32,602 bases of DNA from NCBI GenBank assembly GCA_964548585.1, contig CAZJRS010000036.1, forward strand, positions 1-32,602, read 5' to 3'. Positions 1-7,241 of this stretch are shown piece by piece. The position numbers were made by a program, and so were the translations under genes. This stretch comes from Methanocella_A sp964548585 (GTDB taxonomy: Archaea > Halobacteriota > Methanocellia > Methanocellales > Methanocellaceae). The notes under the pieces were generated by a model. It had not been told where the DNA came from and made no database searches. It worked only from the letters and a program-made list of their open reading frames with translations. How positions within the stretch are numbered: the stretch's first letter is position 1; each line of letters starts with the position of its first letter.

Positions 1-7
1 TGTGTAG

Positions 8-508
8 CACAAAAACACTAAAGACTCTTTTTTAGAGGGACACTAAAACTCAAAAACCCAAGGTATCACGGCTAAGCTACAAATGGCACTAACTCACGAT
101 TTAAATCACGAAGGATCACGAAGTACACGGTTATTAAAACACGAACAAGTTCCGCTAAGTGACACTAACTGCACCAAATTAAAGCACGGTAGCCGTTACT
201 TGCAGGTTTATTTACCGCTGCCAATGAATTCTTTATGGATACCAGCATGGAGAAGGGCGTTATCAGGATAATACTCTGTGACCAACCAATAGTCCAGTGT
301 CAATCTACCGATGGCAGATGTTATCACTACCCGTGTTTTGATTTGGTGTCGTTCGTGTCACTTCGCGGAACTTGTTCGTGTTTTAACAGCCGTGCAATTA
401 GCGCATTTCGTAATTTAAATTGTGTATTTGTCCGATTAGTGATTTAGCCGTGATACTTAGAGCCTTAGAGTTTTTGTGTCCCTCTAAAAAGTTTTTCGTG
501 TTTTTGTG
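8..508. repeat. Long imperfect inverted repeat (~180-nt arms)
   Basis: The arm at about 8-189 is an imperfect reverse complement of the arm at about 331-508, with a central spacer of about 140 nt. Shared blocks include AAAACACGAACAAGTTCCGC (137-156, with one mismatch at the last-but-three region) against the complement of 358-377, TTTAGAGGGACAC near 31-43 against 475-487, and TATCACGGCTAA near 64-75 against 446-457. Weak pairing continues inward at 188-199 and 320-331. The arms are rich in CACGAA and ACACAAAAAC words. No convincing coding sequence lies in the arms or spacer; short open frames here look accidental. It resembles an extended member of a dispersed palindromic repeat class rather than an insertion sequence, since no transposase is present. 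Confidence 0.8.
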
Positions 509-510
509 AT

Positions 511-573
511 ACACACCATAAACCCAGACAAACACACCATAAACCCAGACAAACACACCATAAACCCAGACAA
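511..573. repeat. Three tandem copies of a 21-nt unit
   Basis: Three identical 21-nt units lie head to tail at 511-531, 532-552 and 553-573, each beginning ACACACCATAAACCC and ending AGACAA. They abut the right arm of the long palindrome directly. There are no spacers, so this is not a CRISPR array. The rest of 574-730 holds no gene that I can support. Confidence 0.9.
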
Positions 574-730
574 GGCCTCACACCACGATAGAACAGATAA
601 AACACCAAGCACGGGGACACTGGTAATCTGTGACCATGGCACAGCGCAGCGATCGTATTGCTGAGTGGCCCCGCATTAGCAGGGGCAGAAGTTACCCACA
701 CGAAGTTAACTAGAACCGAAAATATTGTCG

Positions 731-758
731 GCTATATAGTTTTCATGCTAAAACTATA
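731..758 (+). promoter_or_regulatory. Promoter with overlapping perfect palindrome upstream of small wHTH gene
   Basis: A TATA-like element (GCTATATAGT, 731-740) lies about 60 nt before the start at 797. It overlaps a perfect 9-bp inverted repeat, TATAGTTTT (735-743) and AAAACTATA (750-758), separated by CATGCT. The overlap with the TATA box is the arrangement expected for a repressor operator. Autoregulation by the adjacent DNA-binding protein is an inference. Confidence 0.5.
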
Positions 759-796
759 ACCTTTACCAATTAATCATTACTTATTGTGAGTGAACC

Positions 797-1024
797 ATGG
801 AACAGGAACACGCAAGAGTGATGGATTACGTATACACACACCCGTACCGCTCGATCACCGACATAGCTGATGCGCTAAACATGGGGGTCGAGAAGGTCGA
901 GTTCATAGTGAATAATTTACATAACGACTGGAAAGTTAGCATAGTTTACGACCACTTCGACTCCCTGTACGGGTACACTAAATATGACAGCCCGCTGGTC
1001 GAGCCCGGGATCGATAGTAAATAG
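797..1024 (+). CDS. Small winged-helix/HTH-like protein (75 aa)
   Basis: This 75-residue protein has an N-terminal half that reads like a winged-helix DNA-binding domain: a first helix (ARVMDYVYTHPY), then ITDIADALNMGVEKVEFIV as helix-turn-helix at about residues 19-37, then a short beta-like stretch (WKVSIVYD). The last 25 residues are probably unstructured. It stands alone between repeat tracts, preceded by a TATA-like box overlapping a 9-bp palindrome (735-758), which suggests an autoregulated small transcription factor. The ribosome-binding site is weak (GAGTG just before ACC-ATG). The family was not identified more precisely; the role as a regulator is inferred from the fold-like pattern. 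Confidence 0.7.
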   Translation: MEQEHARVMDYVYTHPYRSITDIADALNMGVEKVEFIVNNLHNDWKVSIVYDHFDSLYGYTKYDSPLVEPGIDSK

Positions 1025-1058
1025 TTTATCATCTCTTGACCCTTTATACAATAGTCCT

Positions 1059-1170
1059 CTCTGACCTCCCGACCTCTCTGACCTCCCACTAAAAACGTTC
1101 TCCGGGACCTCCTTTACCTCAAAGACCTCTATCCTCCAGACCTCCGGGCACTCCCTGACCTCAAGGCTTT
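1059..1170. repeat. GAGGTC-rich degenerate short tandem repeat (minus-strand reading)
   Basis: Between the wHTH gene and the methyltransferase lies a tract in which GACCTC or a one-base variant recurs every 8-15 nt on the plus strand (for example near 1061, 1070, 1080, 1108, 1121, 1138 and 1156). Read on the minus strand it is a purine-rich GAGGTC series. Open frames crossing it are repetitive and look accidental. Mechanism and function are unknown. Confidence 0.6.
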
Positions 1171-1276
1171 TCATATGCTAAACCTGAAATGTTACTGTTA
1201 ATCACCAGTGAGAAAAGCAGGGTCAATTCCAAAATGACTTTAATACTAGAGAGACACTTTAACGCCTGAGATCGAT

Positions 1277-2089
1277 ATGAGCAGCGGTAAATGGGATACT
1301 CCCGAACTGGCAGAGCGCTACGACCGGATCAGCGACAGCCAGCTGGAGAAGGGGACTATGCTGGTAGAGCGCATGGGCATCCGAACCGGCGATCGTGTCC
1401 TGGACGTGGGGTGTGGCACCGGCAGGTTAGCCCTGCAGGTCTCCCAGCTAATCGGCCCTTCGGGCTGCATTGTCGGCGTGGACCCTTCGCCTCAGCGTAT
1501 CTGTGTGGCGACTGAAAAGCTGGTGGGGCATGAGCCCCGAAATGTCCGTTTTCTGATTAAAAGCGGGGAAGATCTGAGCGGCCTTTCGGACTGCACCTTC
1601 GACCACGTCTACTACTCCTCAGTATTCCACTGGATCGAGGATAAGCCCGCAGCTCTCAGGGAAGCCTACCGGGTACTAGCCCCTGGCGGCAGGATCGGGA
1701 TGACAACGGGGGACCGGGACAACCAGCTAACGGTAGGGGCTATCTCTAACAAGCTCTTCGCCGAGCCCTCTTATGCCGGGAAGGTACGGCTGGAAGCCGC
1801 TTCCAACAAGCCGGTCACTCACGGAGAACTGAAAGCCCTCCTGGCAGAGGCGGGCTTCACAGACATCCGGGTCGAGCTCCACGAGCGGATGCGGTACTTC
1901 CCGACGTCCGCCGATGCGCTGGGCTTTGCCGAGGCGAACTCCGCCGGCAGCATTTTCAGGCACGTCCCGGAAAGCCTGCGAGATCAAGCCCGTAGGGACC
2001 TTTCCGCCAGACTGGAACACCTCAGGACTCCCGAGGGCATCGGACTGTCGACCAACAGCCTGGTGGCCATCGCGATAAAACCAGAGTAG
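1277..2089 (+). CDS. Class I SAM-dependent methyltransferase
   Basis: This 270-residue protein is a Rossmann-fold methyltransferase of the methyltransferase-11/UbiE-like type. Motif I is VLDVGCGTGRLAL at about residues 42-54, followed by the acidic residue that binds the SAM ribose (VGVDPSP), a motif II/III region (DHVYYSSVFHWIED), and the helix LREAYRVLAPGGRIGM typical of the family. The C-terminal third (TVGAISNKLF onward) should form the substrate lid. The substrate cannot be read from sequence; small-molecule methylation is the usual role. It is monocistronic, with a TATA-like element (CTTTAATACT, near 1228) and no strong ribosome-binding site. Family assignment is confident, substrate is unknown. 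Confidence 0.93.
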   Translation: MSSGKWDTPELAERYDRISDSQLEKGTMLVERMGIRTGDRVLDVGCGTGRLALQVSQLIGPSGCIVGVDPSPQRICVATEKLVGHEPRNVRFLIKSGEDLSGLSDCTFDHVYYSSVFHWIEDKPAALREAYRVLAPGGRIGMTTGDRDNQLTVGAISNKLFAEPSYAGKVRLEAASNKPVTHGELKALLAEAGFTDIRVELHERMRYFPTSADALGFAEANSAGSIFRHVPESLRDQARRDLSARLEHLRTPEGIGLSTNSLVAIAIKPE

Positions 2090-2222
2090 CATCCACCTAA
2101 GATATCCACCCTGGCGGTGAATTGCGATTCAACAGTACGATCGTCTTTCTTCCCATGTTACTAAACAACATGTTTCTCCGATCAGGTTCCTGGTATACAA
2201 CATGTACCACGCTTGCCAGTAT

Positions 2223-3467
2223 TCAGATCCATTTCCATCTTTTGGCCAGGTACAGGATCACCAGATCAGTAATCACAAACGTGGATATCAGCGCGTACCC
2301 GAATGCGTTGATGCCGTAAACCGGGGTAAGGAGAAAGGTCTGTCCCAGAAGTGCCAGGAATATGATCAGGTTGAGGAGTATGATGGCATTGACATTCATC
2401 CTGATATTAAGCACGGGGGTGAACAGGGAATAGATCGTGTAAAAGAAGCTGGAAATGATGATGAGCTTCATGAGTTCCAGTCCCTCGACGTATCGCTGCC
2501 CGAAAAACCCGAGGATCAGGCCTCCGAACAGGAAGAAGAATATGGCTCCGGGTATAAGTATCGAATATACGCTCATGGCTGCCTTGATGAAGTTTTTCCG
2601 CAGGTTCTCCCCGTAGACGCCTTCCACGAAGAACGATGTGCTCAGAGCTATCGGGATCTGGAGTAAAAAGTTACCCAGGGTATAGGCGATGAAGTAGATG
2701 GCAGCTTCCGCTTCGCCCAGCTGGTGGGATATGATGAGCGGTATGGTCAGAAAGGCTGCGTTGTACAGGATGATGGCTACGTAGTTCCTGGATGATGTCT
2801 TGAAAGACTTTTTTATGTATTCCATGTCAACTTTCAGGTTGACTTTGACAAACTTCTTCAGGATCAGGATCACGAAGATGAAGGCGTACAAATACGATAG
2901 CACATTGGCCGTGAAAATGCCGAAGAACCCCAGGAATGGCAGCAGGAACAGGAACGGGATCTTGGAGAGGTAGAGGACGTTCTGGACGAAGGTGTACTTG
3001 GCATCTCTCATGGCTATGAATGTCTGCGATGTCACGGTACCTACGGCTCCGAGGGCGATGAATAGCAGGAAGACCGATATGTACTCCGGACTTTGGAGTG
3101 TCACAAGATCCGGGGAAACGTATTTCGCCGCTACCACGTACAGCAATCCCAGAATTAACGCAGTGGAAACTATGACTACCAGCGATGTGTTAAACACCTT
3201 GTTTTTATTGTAGTGGTTGAAATAGCGCAAGAGTGATATCTCGAATCCCATCGTAGAAAAGGCGAGGACCAGTGAAGCGGCTGATATTAGTACGACCGCG
3301 TTGCCTACATCGTCCACTGTGTAAAATTTTGCGGCAAACGCCCAGAAGACGAAGCCGGTGACCATGCTCAGCACCTTGTTGGTGATCATGAAGAACGAAT
3401 TTTTATAAAACGGGTCAACCAGGCTGCGTTTTAAGCCGCCATAGTACTGTTTGACGACGGTGCTCAT
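2223..3467 (-). CDS. Polysaccharide/oligosaccharide flippase-like membrane protein (MOP superfamily)
   Basis: This protein of about 414 residues has 11-12 hydrophobic segments spread through its length, with an N-terminal pattern (NSFFMITNKVLSMVTGFVFW, then AKFYTVDDVGNAVV) characteristic of Wzx-like exporters in the MATE/MOP superfamily. These flip lipid-linked glycans across the membrane for surface polysaccharide or glycoprotein assembly. The ATG at 3467 is preferred; a TTG at 3479 would add four residues. No Shine-Dalgarno site is seen, and the upstream region is extremely AT-rich. It is divergent from an SGNH-hydrolase-like gene, which fits a small glycan-modification locus, but no glycosyltransferases are present nearby. 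Substrate unknown. Confidence 0.88.
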   Translation of the reverse strand: MSTVVKQYYGGLKRSLVDPFYKNSFFMITNKVLSMVTGFVFWAFAAKFYTVDDVGNAVVLISAASLVLAFSTMGFEISLLRYFNHYNKNKVFNTSLVVIVSTALILGLLYVVAAKYVSPDLVTLQSPEYISVFLLFIALGAVGTVTSQTFIAMRDAKYTFVQNVLYLSKIPFLFLLPFLGFFGIFTANVLSYLYAFIFVILILKKFVKVNLKVDMEYIKKSFKTSSRNYVAIILYNAAFLTIPLIISHQLGEAEAAIYFIAYTLGNFLLQIPIALSTSFFVEGVYGENLRKNFIKAAMSVYSILIPGAIFFFLFGGLILGFFGQRYVEGLELMKLIIISSFFYTIYSLFTPVLNIRMNVNAIILLNLIIFLALLGQTFLLTPVYGINAFGYALISTFVITDLVILYLAKRWKWI

Positions 3468-3697
3468 ATTATTTATCAATTATATAGTTATATTAACTAA
3501 TATATAATATTGTTCAATGGCTATGTCACCATGCGTAAGGACCACCGCCTGTGGTTGAGATGTGGCAGCTTACGAGCCGGAGCTACTGGGTTTCTCTGCC
3601 CGATATCCGCCCACCCGGACAGCATATTTGGGGTTCGACCACTAAATTATTATATAGTTAAATATTAATATAATAAGTAATATAATTGGTAAGGAGC
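3468..3697. promoter_or_regulatory. Divergent AT-rich promoters flanking an unexplained GC-rich island
   Basis: Two AT-rich stretches carry an identical 12-mer, ATTATATAGTTA, at 3479-3490 and 3649-3660 in the same orientation. The left one is part of a palindrome, TAGTTA-TAT-TAACTA (3485-3499). Between them, at about 3516-3642, lies a GC-rich block with no convincing open frame. AT-rich ends probably hold the divergent promoters. The island could be a small RNA gene or a relic insert; nothing decisive is visible. Confidence 0.4.
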
Positions 3698-4531
3698 GTG
3701 ATTCGCATAGATATCAACCATTATTACAGAATCACATTCGAAGTAATAAAAGAACGAGGGGTCGTTTATCTATTCGAATATATGCTTATCGCAGATGCCG
3801 ATATGGTCATGCGAAACCTGAACCAGTTCTACTCCTATGTTTATTCGAGGCTATTCAAAGCGCCGCTGGTGCACGTTGTCGGAGACAGTCACTCCTGGGC
3901 ATTCAAACGACACCGGTCATTTATCATCCATAACATCGGGCCGGCAACTGCTTACAATCTCGTCAACCAAAACAGCACGATCCAGTCTAATAAAAAGCTT
4001 TTCGATGTCATTGATCGTATCGATGTTAAAAAAGACCTTGTAGTCCTCGTCTTCGGGGAGATCGACTGCCGGGTGCATTTTTATAACCAGTATATGAAGC
4101 ACAACGGGAAGATATCGCTGGATAAGCTGATGGATATGACCATCGCCAACTACGGGACAGTTCTCTGCCAGCTGAAGGAACGGGGGATCAACTTCCTGGT
4201 TTACGGGGTGCTTCCCGCTTCAAAGTGCATCATCCGTTTTCCACCGTACGCGACAAAAAAGATCCGGGAAGACCTCTTGAACAGTTTTAAAAATAACTAC
4301 CCGTACCAGGCTTCGCCCGAGCTACGCAGTACCATTAACTACCAGTTCAATGAAAAACTGAAAGCGTACTGCGAGGAGCGCGGGTTCAAGTATCTCAACA
4401 TCTACTCGGTGGTGGCCGATGAGAACGGCTTCATCAAAGACGAGTTTGCCGCGGACGAGATCCACGTCAACGGGAAAATAATGCCGTACGTCAAAGATAT
4501 GCTTGAAAAAGAGTGCGACATCAAGACCTGA
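3686..4531 (+). CDS. SGNH/GDSL hydrolase-like protein
   Basis: This protein of up to 281 residues carries the SGNH signature: block I HVVGDSHS with the nucleophile Ser at about residue 68, a block III-like VFGEIDCR at about residues 123-130, and DEIHVN near the C terminus supplying the catalytic Asp/His pair. GDSH instead of GDSL is common in members that act on carbohydrate O-acyl groups. There is no signal peptide, so it probably works in the cytoplasm, for example on glycan precursors. The start is uncertain: TTG at 3686, GTG at 3698 or ATG at 3783; the latter two still include the catalytic block. It faces a flippase gene, supporting a glycan-related role by context. Exact reaction unknown. 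Confidence 0.8.
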   Translation: MVRSVIRIDINHYYRITFEVIKERGVVYLFEYMLIADADMVMRNLNQFYSYVYSRLFKAPLVHVVGDSHSWAFKRHRSFIIHNIGPATAYNLVNQNSTIQSNKKLFDVIDRIDVKKDLVVLVFGEIDCRVHFYNQYMKHNGKISLDKLMDMTIANYGTVLCQLKERGINFLVYGVLPASKCIIRFPPYATKKIREDLLNSFKNNYPYQASPELRSTINYQFNEKLKAYCEERGFKYLNIYSVVADENGFIKDEFAADEIHVNGKIMPYVKDMLEKECDIKT

Positions 4532-4600
4532 GCGGCGAATCCTGCACTTCTTCTACGCTGATCTATAACCGGTTGTTTGTTGTTTCCTCTGATCTGTTGA

Positions 4601-4614
4601 TAAATGCTTTTATC
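4601..4614 (+). promoter_or_regulatory. TATA-type promoter of VOC gene
   Basis: AAATGCTTTTATCC lies about 40 nt upstream of the ATG at 4648, placing transcription start near 4633. A GAAGG motif (4636-4640) follows at good ribosome-binding distance. A four-codon frame (ATG at 4634, TAA ending on the A of the next ATG) overlaps the start; it may be chance. Confidence 0.45.
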
Positions 4615-4647
4615 CTTGCCTGACGCAGTACCTATGAAGGCGTTTTA

Positions 4648-5052
4648 ATGATTCAACGGTTGTCGCATGTTACCATTATTGTCCGGGATGTCGATGAGGC
4701 ACTGGACTTTTACACTAAAAAGCTGGGCTTCGATAAGATCGCTGACTTCCCGATGGGCCCGGGAATGCGGTGGGTGACCGTCGCGCCTGCCGGGCAGAAG
4801 GACATTGAAATCGTGCTCCAGCAGCCTCACCCCGAAATGCAGGGCGAGGCCGAGGCCAAGGAACTGATGAGTCAGATCGGTAAGGGCACCGCCTGGGTCT
4901 TCCAGGTCGATAGCTGCCAGAAGACGTGCGATGAGCTGAGGAACAAGGGCGTTCGAATCGCGCGGGAGCCTGAGACGCTGCCGTTCGGTATTGAGGCGAT
5001 CTTTGTGGATCTCTATGGAAATCAGTTCGTGCTCCTGGAAAGGCCTGCATAA
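4648..5052 (+). CDS. VOC superfamily (glyoxalase/bleomycin-resistance-like) protein
   Basis: This 134-residue protein has the two-module beta-alpha-beta-beta-beta layout of the vicinal oxygen chelate fold. Module one starts LSHVTIIVRDVDEALDFYT with a probable metal-ligand His at residue 7 and ends with IEIVLQQP, with Glu54 in the usual second ligand position. Module two starts WVFQVDSCQKTCDELRNKG and ends YGNQFVLLERP, with a ligand-like Glu131. The length equals that of single-domain VOC proteins, which act as dimers. The substrate (glyoxalase, dioxygenase or resistance type) cannot be decided. It is monocistronic with its own promoter and a T-rich terminator. Confidence 0.92.
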   Translation: MIQRLSHVTIIVRDVDEALDFYTKKLGFDKIADFPMGPGMRWVTVAPAGQKDIEIVLQQPHPEMQGEAEAKELMSQIGKGTAWVFQVDSCQKTCDELRNKGVRIAREPETLPFGIEAIFVDLYGNQFVLLERPA

Positions 5053-5068
5053 TCTTCGCAGGCCAGAT

Positions 5069-5091
5069 CATTTTTTACTAATTTTTGTTGC
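5069..5091 (+). terminator. T-rich archaeal terminator after VOC gene
   Basis: TCATTTTTTACTAATTTTTG begins 17 nt after the stop codon at 5052. Two T-runs without a strong hairpin are typical of archaeal intrinsic termination. Confidence 0.55.
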
Positions 5092-5140
5092 CATTTACAG
5101 ACATTTTTCTCCCGGCCTGATTCCCATTTACTCCGCGTTT

Positions 5141-5167
5141 CTTGCCTGAAATGTGTAATCAGGCAAG
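5141..5167. repeat. Perfect 9-bp hairpin over a stop codon
   Basis: CTTGCCTGA (5141-5149) and TCAGGCAAG (5159-5167) form a perfect inverted repeat with a 9-nt loop. The right arm contains the minus-strand stop codon of the gene ending at 5159. It sits at the 3' ends of two converging genes and may protect or terminate transcripts. Confidence 0.5.
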
Positions 5168-5905
5168 ATGGAAGAACCACGTGATAAACAGGACGATCAG
5201 ACTGATACTTAGCGTTATGGCTCCGCCCACGATCTCTCTGCTATACTTTTTCACGGTGCGCCCCAGCTGCTGAAGTTTATCCTCGTCACTGTCAGTCTCA
5301 AAGATAACGTAGCACGTATTATATGCCCTGAGCCTGTTTGCCAGCCATAACGCGGTTATCAGAATGACTGCGATGAGCCCTCCGTTCAACCGGTCGAAGC
5401 TTAAATAGGGCATGTTATACGCCAGGACCCCTGCTACTGACGCCGCAATCATGACCGTATATGGGCTGTCCAGAATGTGGTCAGCGAGCCTCTCGGTTTT
5501 AGCCAGTATCTTGCTAGTGCCCTCTTCTAGCCCGTCGAGGGTGAACCGGTCCATTCTGGAAATCCCTCTCGGCCTGATAATGGAAAGCTTGGCCTCGTCT
5601 TTTCCCAGCTTTAGACTGATTGATGTCTGTGGTGGAGGAGCCTGTATCTGCTGGCATGCCTGGATGGCGAATCCCGTAATGATCTTTTCCTTGCTATCGA
5701 GAATTTCTCTGAGCTCCTGCTCCATCTTCAATCCGTCCGCGCAGTCCTCCATGACATAAGTGCTACCCTTGGTCAAGACTCTGGCGGAAATCACCAGTCC
5801 GGGCAACGGCGCGGCTTTGAACAGGTTATACAGTTCCAGTAGTTCCTCTCTTTTTACGGTAGTTAACGGATATTTTCTGACATATGGCTCCGGTATTTCG
5901 ACCAT
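5159..5905 (-). CDS. Unknown protein with two C-terminal membrane segments
   Basis: No family is recognised in this protein of about 248 residues. Residues 1-145 are soluble and mixed alpha/beta, with EELLELYNLFKAAPLPGLVI near the N terminus and a proline/glutamine-rich turn (QIQAPPPQTS) in the middle. Two or three hydrophobic segments follow (YTVMIAASVAGVLAYNM, GLIAVILITALWLANRL) and a last one ends the protein (ITLSISLIVLFITWFFHLA). It should be membrane-anchored with a large cytoplasmic N-terminal domain. The ATG at 5905 is chosen because AGGGTGA (5917-5911) lies five bases upstream; ATG 5911 and GTG 5914 are alternatives. A minus-strand TATA box (near 5972-5980) supports its own promoter. 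Function unknown. Confidence 0.8.
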   Translation of the reverse strand: MVEIPEPYVRKYPLTTVKREELLELYNLFKAAPLPGLVISARVLTKGSTYVMEDCADGLKMEQELREILDSKEKIITGFAIQACQQIQAPPPQTSISLKLGKDEAKLSIIRPRGISRMDRFTLDGLEEGTSKILAKTERLADHILDSPYTVMIAASVAGVLAYNMPYLSFDRLNGGLIAVILITALWLANRLRAYNTCYVIFETDSDEDKLQQLGRTVKKYSREIVGGAITLSISLIVLFITWFFHLA

Positions 5906-5967
5906 ACACATCACCCTGTGACAGTCACTTTTTTACATATTAGTTCCAAATAAACGATCAATTGGCA

Positions 5968-5982
5968 ACCGTTTATATATTG
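5968..5982 (-). promoter_or_regulatory. TATA-type promoter of the gene at 5159-5905
   Basis: On the minus strand CAATATATAAACGG reads as a strong TATA box, placing transcription start near 5950 and leaving a leader of about 45 nt with a good ribosome-binding site. A small palindrome, GTGAC-A-GTCAC (5917-5927), lies within that leader. Confidence 0.4.
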
Positions 5983-6171
5983 TGGTAGTTTTAATATGGC
6001 ACGATAAAAAGTAAAATTAGTAACTTCGGGATACCAGTAGCTGTTATTCCCGTTCGGATACAAACTGGCGCTATGGCCGAATCGATTACTGTATAAGCTA
6101 TCTGGCGGGATACGATTTGACTTGCGGGACCAGGTATCTGGCTGAATGTCTAACGACATACCCATGTTACG

Positions 6172-6182
6172 CTACTTATATC
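6172..6182 (+). promoter_or_regulatory. TATA box of trmO giving a near-leaderless start
   Basis: CTTATATCC centred near 6178 predicts transcription start about 25-30 nt downstream, at or just before the ATG at 6213. This argues against the longer reading frame that begins at 6117. Confidence 0.45.
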
Positions 6183-6212
6183 CTGATGCAGGGATATCCT
6201 CTATTGACAGAT

Positions 6213-6701
6213 ATGCCAGAGAACGAAGTCACCTATCATATCATCGGTTACATTCGCTCGCCCTTTATCGAGCAGGATCACACGCCTATCCAGCCGATTT
6301 TCAGCGAAGCCCCGGGCACGGTCGAAGTCTTCCCCGAGTATGCAGCAGGGCTGAAAGACCTCGCGGACTTTTCCCATATCATTCTTATCTACCACTTCCA
6401 CCAGGCTAAAGGCTATTCACTGCTTCAGAAGCCGTTTATGGATAACAGCAAGGAACGTGGCATCTTCGCCATTCGTCACTTTGCCCGGCCGAACCCGATC
6501 GGTTTCTCTGTCGTCGAGCTGAAAGCGGTAAAAAACAACGTGCTGGAAGTATCCGGTATCGACGTGCTGGACGGGACTCCACTGCTGGACATAAAGCCGT
6601 ACATAGAGCAGTTCGATTGCAGGCACGTGGTTAAAAGCGGGTGGGCTCAGGGCATCGATAAAAAAGGTAAGGAGCATACGCCAAGAGGGCTGCGCGAATA
6701 G
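6213..6701 (+). CDS. trmO: TrmO/TsaA-family tRNA (t6A37) methyltransferase-like protein
   Basis: The 162-residue protein belongs to the TsaA/TrmO (YaeB) family, single-domain beta-barrel SAM enzymes that methylate N6-threonylcarbamoyladenosine at tRNA position 37. Family hallmarks are IIGYIRSPF near the start, GLKDLADFSHIILIYHFH at about residues 45-62, the signature FAIRHFARPNPIGFSVVEL, and VSGIDVLDGTPLLDIKPYI. The C-terminal second domain of E. coli TrmO is absent, as in most archaeal homologues. The start was placed at ATG 6213, where the conserved domain begins and a TATA box makes the mRNA nearly leaderless; the reading frame is open to 6117. Methylation of t6A is inferred from the family. 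Confidence 0.9.
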   Translation: MPENEVTYHIIGYIRSPFIEQDHTPIQPIFSEAPGTVEVFPEYAAGLKDLADFSHIILIYHFHQAKGYSLLQKPFMDNSKERGIFAIRHFARPNPIGFSVVELKAVKNNVLEVSGIDVLDGTPLLDIKPYIEQFDCRHVVKSGWAQGIDKKGKEHTPRGLRE

Positions 6702-6820
6702 ATCGGGCTGCCGCAGGACCTGGTCGCATCTGCAGTCTCACCACTGATGCCGTGTTGGTGCCATCTGGCAGTGCGGCCTGTGAGATCTCCTGGTGCTACA
6801 CCATCCCGAACGGCTAATAA

Positions 6821-7135
6821 CTATTTCTTTTTAGCCTTGAGTTTCTTCATCATCTCTTCTACTTCTTTTGCTCCCTTCTCGTAGTGTTGCTTCTCATCGG
6901 GGGCCAGCTCGTGTAACAGCCTGAGGAACTCCCCTGCGTGTACCAGCTCCTCCTCTGCGATATCCTTGAGCACTGCAATCGCCAGCTTGTTGTCCGTGGA
7001 CTCTGCCAGTTGCAGGTACAGCTGAGCAGCCTCGTACTCCGCTGCGATGTCGAAGCGTATCGCTCTCTTCAGCTCTTCGTCAGTCAGCTTGCGGCTGGCT
7101 TTCATGCCGGAAAAGTTTGTGCTAAATTCAGGCAT
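6821..7135 (-). CDS. Encapsulated-ferritin-like (EncFtn-type) ferritin-family protein
   Basis: This protein of about 104 residues is a short two-helix ferritin-like protein. Helix one reads ELKRAIRFDIAAEYEAAQLY, helix two contains IAVLKDIAEEELVHAGEF; the Glu of IAAE and the EE..H of helix two match the iron ligands of the encapsulated ferritin subfamily, whose dimers build a ferroxidase centre at a subunit interface. Classical members carry a C-terminal encapsulin-targeting peptide; here the tail is lysine-rich (MMKKLKAKKK) with no such signal, and no encapsulin gene is in the window. The start at ATG 7135 (or 7138) is favoured because GAGG lies 4-7 nt upstream; the upstream ATG at 7153 lacks a site. 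Role inferred: iron oxidation or oxidative-stress protection. Confidence 0.85.
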   Translation of the reverse strand: MPEFSTNFSGMKASRKLTDEELKRAIRFDIAAEYEAAQLYLQLAESTDNKLAIAVLKDIAEEELVHAGEFLRLLHELAPDEKQHYEKGAKEVEEMMKKLKAKKK

Positions 7136-7221
7136 CATCAATCCTCTCAACATTATCTTATAGCGATGATTATATAATAATGGTGAAGATTGCGCAGCGC
7201 AGAATTCATTATTAGCTTACG

Positions 7222-7235
7222 ATCTAAAAAAGAAC
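7222..7235 (-). terminator. T-tract terminator of the urease operon
   Basis: On the minus strand GGTTCTTTTTTAGATC follows the ureD stop codon (7242) by about seven bases. The T-run is the simplest terminator candidate for the six-gene operon. Confidence 0.5.
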
Positions 7236-7241
7236 CTTAAC

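Noticed and set aside
511..573. CRISPR array
   Set aside because: Units are directly abutting with no spacers and only 21 nt long; no cas genes.
83..701. Short frames inside the palindrome and tandem repeat
   Set aside because: Composition follows the repeats (for example repeated CLGLW on the minus strand); no ribosome-binding site.
4634..4648. Four-codon leader frame overlapping the VOC start
   Set aside because: Too short to distinguish from chance without conservation or expression data.
5911..6165. Minus-strand frame of 84 codons upstream of the 5905 gene
   Set aside because: Random-looking composition, and it would cover a strong promoter for the downstream gene.
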